From JBFWNG01 sp050251195 (GTDB taxonomy: Bacteria > Bdellovibrionota_B > Oligoflexia > Oligoflexales > Oligoflexaceae): a stretch of DNA of 64,000 nucleotides. The notes beneath the pieces are model-generated. The model saw only the letters and a program-made list of their open reading frames with translations. It ran no database searches and had not been told where the DNA came from. This document shows positions 25,868 through 34,075 of the stretch, piece after piece. The position numbers were made by a program, and so were the translations under genes. How positions within the stretch are numbered: the stretch's first letter is position 1; the number at the start of each line of letters is the position of its first letter. The DNA is taken from the NCBI GenBank assembly GCA_050251195.1, contig JBFWNG010000004.1, positions 62,001 through 126,000 on the forward strand, in the 5' to 3' direction.

Positions 25868-27130
25868 TTAATCTCGCAGTGAACGACCTTTTACTTTCTT
25901 CAGAGATTTTTTTGGTACTTTCTTTTCGGTGTAATAACCGGCCGCTTTTTTGGCTTCCATCTCGACTTTAGCGTCTTCGGGGATCATTTCATCGGGGATG
26001 CTGACGCGTTCCACAATCTTGATTTTTGATTTCACTATGGCATCGTACTTCATATTGCTCATCGATATGAATCGATCGATCTTTTTGATGCCTAACCAGT
26101 GAAGGATATCTGGCATCAACTCTTGGAAACGCATGTCTTGAACGCCAGCTACGCATTCTGTTCGAGCGAAGTAGGAGTCGGCGCGGTCGCCGCCTTTCTG
26201 GCGTTTTCGCGCGTTATAAACGAGGAATTTGGTAACCTCGCCGAGAGCGCGTCCTTCTTTGCGATTGTACACGATCAGGCCTACACCGCCTTGTTGCGCT
26301 TGCTTGATGCATTCTTCGATGCCGTGAATGAGGTAGGGTCGGCATGTACAAATATCTGATCCGAAGACGTCGGAACCGTTACATTCGTCGTGGACGCGGC
26401 AGGTGAGTTTCTTGTTGGCTTTATCGAGGTGAGCGGGATTGCCAAGTATATAAACAGTTTGTCCTCCAATGGGCGGCAGAAATACAGTCAAATCGGGGCG
26501 TGTGACCAGTTCGGGATACATTCCGGCCGTATACTCGAATAAGGCGCGTCGTAGTTTTGATTCGCTTATTTGAAAGCGTTGGGCAATGCCGGGCAGATAC
26601 CAAACGGGTTCGATAGCCGCCTTGGTGACCACGCACGAAAAATTGTCGAGCAGGACCTTGCCGTCAATCTTGATATGGCCGAGCTTGATTCGGTCTTTTA
26701 GTTCGGCGATTTCGATATGCGCTTTGGTTATGGCGATCGTGGGTCGAACGTCTAGGCCGCGCTTGAGTTGCTCCTTGAAAACTTTGCCAACGAGAGCGCC
26801 CCACGGGTCAAGAGACACAATTTTCTCAGGGTCGCACCACTGCGCGTGGGGACCAAGTGCGTCCGTTGGCAGAGTGTTGGCGAGATCGGGAATGTGACCG
26901 GAATCGAGCGACCCTGCAGCAACTGCTAGCGCTCGATAAATCATGTACGATCCGGAATGCGTTCCGATAACGTTGCGTGCTTGGGGACTACTTGATCCGG
27001 CGATTATCGGCCCACGTTTTGTGGGGTTTTTCGCGCCCCATTGAATGGGAAAGAAGTTTTCAGAATTCGACGGGTGCGATGTGAGAACAATGTGTCGCGT
27101 CTTTTCTTTGGCGACGGTTTCTTTTGCCAT
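25868..27130 (-). CDS. urc1: URC1-type GTP cyclohydrolase II homologue
   Basis: A 420-residue protein whose C-terminal half is a GTP cyclohydrolase II domain. The zinc Cys residues are at 250, 261 and 263 (HDECNGSDVFGSDICTC), the same spacing as in RibA, and NRKEGRALGEV follows. The 200-residue N-terminal extension (with THSGSYMIYRALAVAAG and LDPWGALVGKVF) is the feature of the URC1 group, which opens the pyrimidine ring in uracil catabolism rather than serving riboflavin synthesis. It is eight bases after the aldehyde dehydrogenase gene and ten before URC4. The C-terminus is Lys-rich. Confidence 0.88.
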   Translation of the reverse strand: MAKETVAKEKTRHIVLTSHPSNSENFFPIQWGAKNPTKRGPIIAGSSSPQARNVIGTHSGSYMIYRALAVAAGSLDSGHIPDLANTLPTDALGPHAQWCDPEKIVSLDPWGALVGKVFKEQLKRGLDVRPTIAITKAHIEIAELKDRIKLGHIKIDGKVLLDNFSCVVTKAAIEPVWYLPGIAQRFQISESKLRRALFEYTAGMYPELVTRPDLTVFLPPIGGQTVYILGNPAHLDKANKKLTCRVHDECNGSDVFGSDICTCRPYLIHGIEECIKQAQQGGVGLIVYNRKEGRALGEVTKFLVYNARKRQKGGDRADSYFARTECVAGVQDMRFQELMPDILHWLGIKKIDRFISMSNMKYDAIVKSKIKIVERVSIPDEMIPEDAKVEMEAKKAAGYYTEKKVPKKSLKKVKGRSLRD

Positions 27131-27138
27131 GGCCTCTC

Positions 27139-28620
27139 CTAGCTCATCCAGTTTTTGTCCGACTCTTCAGACCACTTCATAGTAATTTTCTTTTGATCCG
27201 TCCAGAAATCTAAGCTGCTGTAACCGGTAATGTCGCCGGCACCGAACTTGGATTGTTTGCGTCCGCCAAACGAAAAAGGTTCGCGCGGAACGGGAACCCC
27301 GATGTTGATACCGATCATGCCGTTGGTAGCCTTCTCCGAGACGTAGCGCGCTGCAGCGCCGCTCGTGGTGAAAATCGACGTTGCGTTGCCGTAGAGGTGC
27401 TTGTTTTCTATTGCCATTGCGTCGGCGAGCGTCGGCACGCGGACTATGGTGAGCACGGGGCCGAATATTTCTGTCGCAATGGATTCGTCCTCAGGTTTCA
27501 ACCCGTCAATAATCGTGGGCCCTAGCCAGTTGCCGTTGGGATAGTCCTTTGGCGGCGTTGGATTGCGACCGTCGACGCGAATCTTGGCTCCGCGCTTTTC
27601 CATTTGATCGATCGCGCTCTTGATTCTGTCTCGGGATTCTTTCGTTATAATGGCGCCCATTTCGGGGCCGAGTTTAAGCTTTTTCGCGCGTTCGCAGATG
27701 TTCTCAAGGAGGGGCTCACATGAGCCCACGGCTATGAGGACGCTGCCCGCCATACATCGTTGGCCAGCACAACCGGTGAAGGAAGAAACAACGCCAGACG
27801 TTGTTAGTTCGCGATCGGCATCCGGTGCTACGATAAGAAAATTTTTGGCTCCGCCAAGGGCCAACGCGCGTTTTCCTGACCGACACGCTTCCGAATAAAC
27901 CTTCTTTGCTACGGGAGTCGAGCCTACAAAGGAGACGGCCTGAATCACTTCGTTGCGAAGAATGCGATCAACCGTGGCAACGCCGCCGTTGATAATGGAA
28001 AAAACGCCTGACGGAAAGCCAGCCTCGAGGAAGATCTCGCCGAACAGCTGACTTGTAAGGGGTACTTTTTCCGAGGGCTTCATGATGAAGGTGTTGCCCA
28101 TCATGATGGCGATCGGATAGGTCCACATGGGTACCATCGCGGGGAAGTTAAACGGGTTGATTGCCGCGACCACTCCGAGCGGCTCGCGCGTGATGCTGCA
28201 AGTCACGCCGCGGCTCACGTCTTGAACTTGTCCGGGAACAGCGTTCTGAAGCGAAATGGCGAATTCGACGACCTCTATGCCTTTAAGGATTCCGGCCTTT
28301 GCTTCTTCAAATGTTTTGCCTGCTTCGAGAGCCGCGGTGCATGAAAGCGAGTCTAATTTGCCGAGAACGATGCTGCGAAACTGCAGGAAGAGGTTAGCGC
28401 GTTCCTTTAGGGGAACCTTGCGCCAGCGTTCGAACGCCTCCTGCGCTATCTTGGTAGCCTGAGCGAGATCGGCCTCACTCGTATCGAAGAGCCGGCCAAT
28501 GAGCGTGTTCGTATATGGAGAGCGCACTTCAATGGGCTCTTGGGTTTGGTCTGGGGAAATGAATTTGTTCCCGACCATATTCTTACATACGACGGGTTGA
28601 GAAGGTGTCGTTATCTTCAC
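27139..28620 (-). CDS. mmsA: Methylmalonate/malonate-semialdehyde dehydrogenase type ALDH
   Basis: An aldehyde dehydrogenase, 493 residues from the GTG at 28620, which has AGGGA eight bases upstream; a TTG at 28677 is a less likely start. The catalytic motif GCAGQRCMAGS (Cys near 288), INPFNFPAMVPMW and VPREPFSFGG place it in the CoA-acylating MmsA group, which turns malonate or methylmalonate semialdehyde into acetyl- or propionyl-CoA. As first gene of the URC operon it probably handles the three-carbon piece of uracil. A perfect inverted repeat (28620-28637) spans its ribosome site. Confidence 0.88.
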   Translation of the reverse strand: MKITTPSQPVVCKNMVGNKFISPDQTQEPIEVRSPYTNTLIGRLFDTSEADLAQATKIAQEAFERWRKVPLKERANLFLQFRSIVLGKLDSLSCTAALEAGKTFEEAKAGILKGIEVVEFAISLQNAVPGQVQDVSRGVTCSITREPLGVVAAINPFNFPAMVPMWTYPIAIMMGNTFIMKPSEKVPLTSQLFGEIFLEAGFPSGVFSIINGGVATVDRILRNEVIQAVSFVGSTPVAKKVYSEACRSGKRALALGGAKNFLIVAPDADRELTTSGVVSSFTGCAGQRCMAGSVLIAVGSCEPLLENICERAKKLKLGPEMGAIITKESRDRIKSAIDQMEKRGAKIRVDGRNPTPPKDYPNGNWLGPTIIDGLKPEDESIATEIFGPVLTIVRVPTLADAMAIENKHLYGNATSIFTTSGAAARYVSEKATNGMIGINIGVPVPREPFSFGGRKQSKFGAGDITGYSSLDFWTDQKKITMKWSEESDKNWMS

Positions 28621-28637
28621 GTTAAGTCCCTTTAACG
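28620..28637. promoter_or_regulatory. Inverted repeat over the mmsA ribosome site
   Basis: CGTTAA (28620-28625) and TTAACG (28632-28637) flank six bases. It includes the Shine-Dalgarno and touches the GTG start. It may be an operator or a small RNA hairpin limiting translation. Confidence 0.35.
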
Positions 28638-28682
28638 ATTCAAAAAATGCGAGATGAGACGGCTCACTTGAACTCAAGTTTC

Positions 28683-28691
28683 ATTATAACA
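28683..28691 (-). promoter_or_regulatory. Extended -10 promoter of the uracil operon
   Basis: On the minus strand TGTTATAAT gives a consensus TATAAT with the TGn extension. No good -35 lies upstream, as is usual for extended -10 promoters. It is 63 bases before the GTG start of mmsA. A second TATAAT on the same strand lies at 28725-28730. Confidence 0.5.
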
Positions 28692-28740
28692 CAGTCTGAG
28701 GTAGAAAGGATGAAGACGCCTGAAATTATAGCCAAAATCC

Positions 28741-28772
28741 CTGTTGTCAACAGCCGGGGGGCGGGGTATCTT
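28741..28772 (+). promoter_or_regulatory. Glutaredoxin promoter with palindromic operator
   Basis: TTGTCA (28744-28749), 17 bases and TATCTT (28767-28772). The -35 lies inside CTGTTG-T-CAACAG (28741-28753), a perfect inverted repeat. The site sits in a divergent region and could affect both grx and the uracil operon. Confidence 0.45.
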
Positions 28773-28803
28773 GGGCGGCACCTAACGCAATTTGAGGAAT
28801 TTT

Positions 28804-29115
28804 ATGACAGAGAACGAAGCTTTAGAAACTATTAAAAACGACGTGCAAAATAATCCTGTTTTTCTTTACATGAAGGGAACCCCCGACGACCCAATGTGCG
28901 GATTTTCTGCCCAGGTGGTCCATGTCTTGAAAACGCACAAAATTTCCTTCAATTCCCGAAATGTTTTAGAGGAATGGGAGATTCGCGAGGGTATAAAGAA
29001 ATTCACAAACTGGCCCACAATTCCCCAGCTCTATGTAAACGGCAAATTCATCGGCGGATGTGATATCGTAATGGAAATGGAGCGCAAGGGCTCTTTGAAG
29101 GAAATCTTTAAGTGA
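28804..29115 (+). CDS. grxD: Monothiol glutaredoxin, Grx4/GrxD type
   Basis: A 103-residue monothiol glutaredoxin with the CGFS active site (in PDDPMCGFSAQ), the WPTIPQLYVNGKFIGGCDI segment and the family's YMKGTP. Such proteins carry and deliver iron-sulfur clusters together with glutathione and BolA. The ATG at 28804 has GAGG six bases upstream. It is seven bases before the metB-like gene, so the sulfur theme runs through the operon. Confidence 0.93.
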   Translation: MTENEALETIKNDVQNNPVFLYMKGTPDDPMCGFSAQVVHVLKTHKISFNSRNVLEEWEIREGIKKFTNWPTIPQLYVNGKFIGGCDIVMEMERKGSLKEIFK

Positions 29116-29122
29116 GAGCAAT

Positions 29123-30265
29123 ATGAAGCAGGGGAAGCTAACGACAGTTGTTCACGCGGGTGAACATTACGACGAGCGCACCGGCGCGATCATGACGCCG
29201 ATTTTTCAAACGTCCACGTTTGTGCAAAAAGAACCTGGGGTGCACAAAGGATGGGATTATTCTCGCGCCGGTAACCCAACGCGAGATGCTCTCGAAGAAG
29301 CCTATGCGGCCATCGAAGGCGCGAAGTACGGACTGGCCTTCTCTTCTGGACTAGCCGCCGAACAAGCCATTATCCAACTGCTGAATCCAGGGGATAAGGT
29401 GCTTGTATGTGACGACGTATACGGTGGCACGGGACGATTGTTTCGCAAGCTATACGCAAAATACAACATCGACTTTCAGTTCATCGATTTGACCGTGGAT
29501 TCTCAGGTTGAAAAAGAACTCACACCAAATACGAAGATGATTTGGGTTGAGACACCCACGAACCCGTTGCTGAAGATTATCGATATTCGCAAGATGCGCA
29601 AGTTTGCCGACAGGGTTAAAGCAACTCTGGTTGTTGACAACACCTTTGCGTCGCCGATCTTCCAGAACCCCATCGGTTTGGGTGCCGATATCGTGATGCA
29701 TAGCACCACGAAGTATATTGGTGGCCATTCTGACATCATCGGCGGCGCTGTTATGACTTCTAACAGCGATTTGTACGAACAGATAAAGTTTGTGCAGTTC
29801 GCCGCTGGAGCAACGCCAGGGCCTTTGGAATCCTTTCTGCTGCTGCGAAGCCTGAAGACGCTTGGCATTCGAATGATCCAACATGATACCAACGCAAAAG
29901 AGGTCGCCAAATTTCTCAAAACTCATAAGAAGGTTGAGAAGGTGTTTTATCCCGGATTTGAAGACCATGAGAATTACGCCATTGCGAAGAGCCAAATGAC
30001 GGGTTTTTCGGGGATGGTGAGTTTCAGGTTAAAGGGCGACTATGCTGATACTGTTAAGTTTCTCGGCAAGCTCAAGTTGTTCGCGTTGGCGGAAAGCCTA
30101 GGCGGCGTGGAGTCGCTGGTAAACCACCCGGAAAAAATGACACACGCTTCGGTGCCTCCCGATCTCAGGCAAAAGCTGGGGATAGGGCCTAATCTCGTGC
30201 GGTTGTCCGTTGGGATAGAAGACGTGCAAGACTTGATCGCGGACCTTGCGCAGGCGTTCGGTTAG
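29123..30265 (+). CDS. metB: Cystathionine gamma-synthase/lyase family PLP enzyme
   Basis: A 380-residue PLP enzyme of the Cys/Met metabolism family. The PLP Lys is in HSTTKYIGGHSD (near 197), with SSGLAAEQA (about 75), WVETPTNPLL (about 140) and SLGGVESLVNHPEKMTHAS (about 315). The family includes cystathionine gamma-synthase, gamma-lyase and beta-lyase, which cannot be told apart safely by eye. Because a cystathionine beta-synthase is encoded at 56310-57665, a gamma-lyase role (cystathionine to cysteine) is plausible. It follows grxD by seven bases. Confidence 0.9.
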   Translation: MKQGKLTTVVHAGEHYDERTGAIMTPIFQTSTFVQKEPGVHKGWDYSRAGNPTRDALEEAYAAIEGAKYGLAFSSGLAAEQAIIQLLNPGDKVLVCDDVYGGTGRLFRKLYAKYNIDFQFIDLTVDSQVEKELTPNTKMIWVETPTNPLLKIIDIRKMRKFADRVKATLVVDNTFASPIFQNPIGLGADIVMHSTTKYIGGHSDIIGGAVMTSNSDLYEQIKFVQFAAGATPGPLESFLLLRSLKTLGIRMIQHDTNAKEVAKFLKTHKKVEKVFYPGFEDHENYAIAKSQMTGFSGMVSFRLKGDYADTVKFLGKLKLFALAESLGGVESLVNHPEKMTHASVPPDLRQKLGIGPNLVRLSVGIEDVQDLIADLAQAFG

Positions 30266-30272
30266 GCAGCCC

Positions 30273-30995
30273 ATGACTGGAACAAGTAAGTCTTCCTTTT
30301 GGAGTCCCGAAAATCTCCGTTCGTACTCTGTAATCATTTTGCTGGTGTTCTGCTTTAGATGGTCGATAGCCTCCCCCTATAAAGTGCCGACAGCATCGAT
30401 GGAGCCGACTATAAAAGTCGGAGATCACGTCTATGCCAACAAGCTTGCGTATAATCTCAAGGTGCCTTTTACAGACATTTCTCTCCTGGACTGGGGAACG
30501 CCCCGGCACGGCGATATCATCGTCTTTCGGTATCCTAAGGACCCGAGCATAGATTATGTGAAGAGGGTGGTTGCCGTTGCCGGTGATCGGGTACGGTTTG
30601 TGGACGATGTTCTCTACATAAACGGCGAGCCGCAAGTTCGAGGGGATGCGAACGCCGATCGGACTGTTCTCTCGGACATAGTCGACGACGCTTCCATCAA
30701 ACAACTCTTTACGGAAAACCTCCGCGGGCGGGAACATCTTGTCATGCAAAACGACAGCGACCACAAGATTTTTGATTCCAAGTGGCCGCCACAAGGGGAG
30801 TACGTAGTGCCTGAAAACAGCGTTTTCGCTTGCGGCGACAATCGCGACAACTCAACGGACTCGCGAATTTGGGGGCCAGTGCCGCTATCTTATATTCGAG
30901 GAAAAGCGATTTTTGTTTTGTGGAGTTTCTTCAGCAAGGACGGTTCTATCCTGCCGACGGTACGGTTCTATAGGTTTGGAAGCCTATTGAATTAG
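30273..30995 (+). CDS. lepB: Signal peptidase I
   Basis: Cuts signal peptides from exported proteins at the periplasmic face of the inner membrane. From the ATG at 30273 it has 240 residues. One N-terminal membrane segment (about 17-34) is followed by the catalytic Ser42 in PTASMEPT, the catalytic Lys97 in DYVKRVVAVAGD and the box E segment GDNRDNSTDSRIWGPV. A TTG at 30246, overlapping metB, is an alternative start. Its stop overlaps that of the convergent gene at 30992 by four bases. The second family membrane helix seems absent. Confidence 0.93.
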   Translation: MTGTSKSSFWSPENLRSYSVIILLVFCFRWSIASPYKVPTASMEPTIKVGDHVYANKLAYNLKVPFTDISLLDWGTPRHGDIIVFRYPKDPSIDYVKRVVAVAGDRVRFVDDVLYINGEPQVRGDANADRTVLSDIVDDASIKQLFTENLRGREHLVMQNDSDHKIFDSKWPPQGEYVVPENSVFACGDNRDNSTDSRIWGPVPLSYIRGKAIFVLWSFFSKDGSILPTVRFYRFGSLLN

Positions 30996-31255
30996 TTCTT
31001 TGGAATTTTTTCAAAATGCTCTTGTACATTTTTTTGCACGTCGGCCGTCATTCCAATTCCATCCATCAGCGATTGAAGCGCATCGGGTTTGGTCATGACG
31101 ATTTGCATCAGCTTTGTGAAAAAATCAGGCGGCAAATTGAGCTCCGAGAGATACTGCATGGCGCCCAGCGGATTGGATTTGATCTTTTCCTGGAGTGTCA
31201 TGAGTTGTTCTTGAGAAATATTGACGGTTTTGAGCAATTCAATAAGTTCTTGCAT
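30992..31255 (-). CDS. Small helical protein, unknown
   Basis: An 87-residue protein that appears wholly alpha-helical and soluble, with a heptad-like N-terminus (MQELIELLKTVNISQEQLMTLQEKI). GGGAG lies seven bases before the ATG. It ends on a four-base overlap with lepB, stop against stop. No family recognised. The good ribosome site and frame usage argue that it is real. Confidence 0.6.
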   Translation of the reverse strand: MQELIELLKTVNISQEQLMTLQEKIKSNPLGAMQYLSELNLPPDFFTKLMQIVMTKPDALQSLMDGIGMTADVQKNVQEHFEKIPKN

Positions 31256-31386
31256 GTTTTTCTCCCAAACATCTAATGCAAACGTAATTTAACCCATGGT
31301 CGCTTGAAGTCGCAAGGAAAAGTCGATGACCAATAAGGAAAGAGATGCTAAATTTAATCCTTGGCTTTTCGACAAGGAGATAAACG

Positions 31387-31737
31387 ATGTTCAAAGCAAT
31401 CTCAGGCCTTTTTCTCGGTGCGGTTCTGTTAGTTGGTTGCGTTACCCGGGGCAGAGACTTTCCTTCGGACTTAAATTGGATCAAGGTAAAGCAAACATCC
31501 CAGTCTGACGTAGCGTCGACAATGGGAGAACCTTATGAAGTTGGTAGCTCGAGCGGCACGCCGACCTGGACGTACGGCTACTACAAGTTTCAGCTTTTCG
31601 GGGAATCCTATACGAAAGAACTGAAGTTCTACTGGGATCCTGAGAGCAAGATTAGGGATTATTCGTTTACTTCGAGTTTTCCCAAAGATCGTCAAAGATC
31701 GACGCAGCTGCGACCGGCCGCGACGCCACAACATTAA
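31387..31737 (+). CDS. BamE/SmpA-like lipoprotein
   Basis: A 116-residue lipoprotein with a lipobox LLVGC (Cys18). Residues about 30-100 follow the SmpA/OmlA fold: LNWIKVKQTSQSDVASTMGEP, then WTYGYYKFQ and a C-terminal strand. BamE-like proteins assist the BAM complex in outer-membrane protein assembly, but many small lipoproteins share this fold, so the role is tentative. AAGGAG precedes the ATG. The C-terminal tail is Gln/Arg-rich. Confidence 0.65.
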   Translation: MFKAISGLFLGAVLLVGCVTRGRDFPSDLNWIKVKQTSQSDVASTMGEPYEVGSSSGTPTWTYGYYKFQLFGESYTKELKFYWDPESKIRDYSFTSSFPKDRQRSTQLRPAATPQH

Positions 31738-31802
31738 GCACGGCGCCGTCAAATACGCTATAATATCTTAAGATCTCTTTCATTTCTTAGGGGATAGATT
31801 TT

Positions 31803-33404
31803 ATGGCGGTTAACGGCGGCCTTCGCTCTCCATTTCTTCTGCTTCTCTTGGGGCTTATAGGATGCGACAACAGCGCGGAAATGCACGCTGTTCTTCTCCA
31901 AGACAACGAAGTTCAACCGCAAACGTTCTTAGCAGAATCGATCGTTATCGAAGATGCGGCGGATTTCTATTACCGCTTGTTCAAGCAAGATTTTGTTACC
32001 AATCTTGAACAACTCAATTCTCATTCCAACGGTATTCTCGACGATTCGAGAATTCCGTATTCGGATTTCTGGTTTCCGGAGCAAACAGGCGGAACGAACA
32101 AAGGAGTAACTTCAACCACCGAAGGCGCTCTCACCAAGTATGACAAAGCGTTCTACAACGGCGCGAACAACAAGGCGGCACAGTGGGAAGGTACGAATCA
32201 TTCCTCGGAAGTATCTTGGTACGGGCACTGTAACGGATTTTCGACAAGCGTTTCGAGGCATCAAATGCCGCAAAAATCGGTCGTGCGCCCCCAAGGTTGT
32301 TCCGGCGCCAGTTGTGTCGAATTTAAGCCGCACGATATCAGGGCGTTGCTTGCTGAAATATACATGAACGCCAAGGCGCGTTTTCTTGCCGGCAATCGTT
32401 GCAATCTCGAGCAATCACAATTGAACTCGAGTCCGCAAAATCGTCTGGATCCCACTAAGCTTGACGCATGCGACGACGTAGGGCCGGCGGGATTTCATTT
32501 GGCGCTCGTCAACTGGATTGGCATTCAAAAACAACCTCTCATTTTTGACGAATCGCGCGATATCCAGGTTTGGAACTATCCGTTGTACGGATACACCTAT
32601 ACGACGACGCCCATCACCAAAGAGCAGGCCATTCAGATCACTGGCAGAACGGGCGCGACCGACTACGAGTTCAACAAAAGCGCTGTCTCGTTCGTTAAGA
32701 TTCACAATCACGTCAGGTATCGTGATGCACTGAACAAGTTCTTGCCCGCAGTAACCAAGGGAGCCGTTGATTGTACGTCCGAGAAGTTCGATTCTTTGGC
32801 GTACATTTTAGAACTCGACGATATAGGCAACATCATCGGGGGAGAGTGGATACAAGACCAGGTCGCTCATCCCTGCACCGGCACTCTCGTGACGGTTGAC
32901 AGCCGCATCCAACATCCGGATTTTATCTGGGCGGCTTTCGAGCCGTTCGATTCACCAGGGACGCGTAAGTTCGGTAATCCCTTTGTCAAGAACGACGAGG
33001 TTGTCAGCATGTGGGCCGAATCGGTGGGACTTGATCCTGCAAACCCGTTTGGAGATCCCGGCAATCCTAATAGAATACTAAATTACCCAAGCACGGATTC
33101 GAGTTGGGGGAGAGTTCAGCACTTCTTTGCGGTCACATTGGACGGCACCAACCGCGGTGCAGTTTTCTTGGGCAAGAAGGCACGACTTGTTATCAAACGC
33201 GAAGAAGAGCTAGTCGGAAACGTCAACGTCAAGGTGTTGCTTAACGGCGCACCTTTGACAGATATTGCTGGCACTGGAAGCGATGATCTCAGTTACGACT
33301 TTGACTCCAAGCCCGGGATCAACAACTTGTCCTTGCAATGGAGCAAGAACGGCCAGAACATCGCCGCGGCGAACGTGGAATTGGAGTACTTCGCGGTTCC
33401 GTAA
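31803..33404 (+). CDS. Lipoprotein with elicitor-type transglutaminase domain
   Basis: A 533-residue lipoprotein (lipobox LIGC, Cys21). It contains the pieces of the transglutaminase-elicitor family known from the Phytophthora GP42 protein and some marine bacteria: WYGHCNGFS with the nucleophile Cys143, FKPHDIRALLAEIYMNAKAR split by residues 175-194, PAGFHLALVNWIGIQ with His232, and IFDESRDIQVWNYP with a candidate Asp. Residues about 300-430 continue the catalytic fold and the last 100 residues look like a beta-sandwich. It probably crosslinks or deamidates proteins at the cell surface. GGGGA lies before the ATG and TATAAT at 31759. Confidence 0.82.
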   Translation: MAVNGGLRSPFLLLLLGLIGCDNSAEMHAVLLQDNEVQPQTFLAESIVIEDAADFYYRLFKQDFVTNLEQLNSHSNGILDDSRIPYSDFWFPEQTGGTNKGVTSTTEGALTKYDKAFYNGANNKAAQWEGTNHSSEVSWYGHCNGFSTSVSRHQMPQKSVVRPQGCSGASCVEFKPHDIRALLAEIYMNAKARFLAGNRCNLEQSQLNSSPQNRLDPTKLDACDDVGPAGFHLALVNWIGIQKQPLIFDESRDIQVWNYPLYGYTYTTTPITKEQAIQITGRTGATDYEFNKSAVSFVKIHNHVRYRDALNKFLPAVTKGAVDCTSEKFDSLAYILELDDIGNIIGGEWIQDQVAHPCTGTLVTVDSRIQHPDFIWAAFEPFDSPGTRKFGNPFVKNDEVVSMWAESVGLDPANPFGDPGNPNRILNYPSTDSSWGRVQHFFAVTLDGTNRGAVFLGKKARLVIKREEELVGNVNVKVLLNGAPLTDIAGTGSDDLSYDFDSKPGINNLSLQWSKNGQNIAAANVELEYFAVP

Positions 33405-33498
33405 ATTGCCGTAATCCCAAGCCCCGCCAGACATCGAGGACCTCGGCAAATGAGGTAATTCCCAAAAATCGCTCAAATCCCCAATGAATGAGATAAAT

Positions 33499-33525
33499 TA
33501 AAGTTTGTTTCTCATCTGCCGAAGA
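33499..33525 (+). promoter_or_regulatory. Possible sigma-28 promoter of the Cys-rich lipoprotein
   Basis: TAAA (33499-33502), 15 bases and GCCGAAGA (33518-33525): exact -35, six of eight -10 bases. The start is 26 bases downstream, as at the other sites in this window. Confidence 0.45.
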
Positions 33526-33550
33526 GCGTAGAAACCTTCCGGAGTTAAAG

Positions 33551-33883
33551 TTGCGCATTGCCGTCCTAACCACCATACTTCTCTCTACTTTTTCTTGTCG
33601 CGTTGAGAAGAAACGTGATACCGCCAAGATCTACCAAATGGAGCAGAAGAAAGAGGAAGACCAAACCCGCAGTACTTGGAGCCATTGGGAAATTTATCAA
33701 TTATTCGAGGAATGCACCAAAGCATGGGTTGAGTTAAGTGACAAAGCCTGTTCTTGCTATTCTGAACAGGTTTCTTCCTCGACTCCCTTCAAGATATACG
33801 AGGAAAACCCGGATGCCGTTCATGAGCAAAATAAGGAAGTTCGGGAAAAGTGCGCCAAACACCCAGAAACGAAGACTCCCTAA
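33551..33883 (+). CDS. Small Cys-containing lipoprotein, unknown
   Basis: A 110-residue protein starting at TTG, with GGAG eight bases upstream. The signal sequence ends in LSTFSC. The body is charged and helical, and contains Cys residues in the pattern EECTKAW...DKACSCYSEQ...KCAKH, probably two disulfides. It lies between the transglutaminase-like gene and the chemoreceptor gene and has a sigma-28-like site upstream. Function unknown; a motility link is inferred from the promoter only. Confidence 0.65.
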   Translation: MRIAVLTTILLSTFSCRVEKKRDTAKIYQMEQKKEEDQTRSTWSHWEIYQLFEECTKAWVELSDKACSCYSEQVSSSTPFKIYEENPDAVHEQNKEVREKCAKHPETKTP

Positions 33884-34003
33884 GACGTGAATTTTTCTTC
33901 AACAATACAATTGTCGAAATTTTTTTATTGCCCTAGGTAGGCAAAAGATTAGTAGTTTTTTGTAGGATTCTTACCTTCCCGATACCTATCTTCACGGAAT
34001 TGC

Positions 34004-34030
34004 TTAAGAAGTTTTGTAGAAATCCGAAAT
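34004..34030 (+). promoter_or_regulatory. Possible sigma-28 promoter of the chemoreceptor
   Basis: TTAA (34004-34007), 15 bases and TCCGAAAT (34023-34030). The core resembles the site at 9559: both read TTAAGAA, 11 bases, ATCCGA. The start is 46 bases downstream. Confidence 0.5.
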
Positions 34031-34075
34031 TTAGCGTGTACGAATTGTTCGGCGGCTGCGCTAAAAGGAGGCCAG

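Noticed and set aside
28710..28835. Small ORF (MKTPEIIAKI...) before glutaredoxin
   Set aside because: It runs through the promoter region and into grxD in another frame; the only support is a close AAAGG.
31359..31375. Sigma-28-like match before the BamE-like gene
   Set aside because: Transcription would start about five bases before the ATG and lose the ribosome site; the -10 match is also poor.
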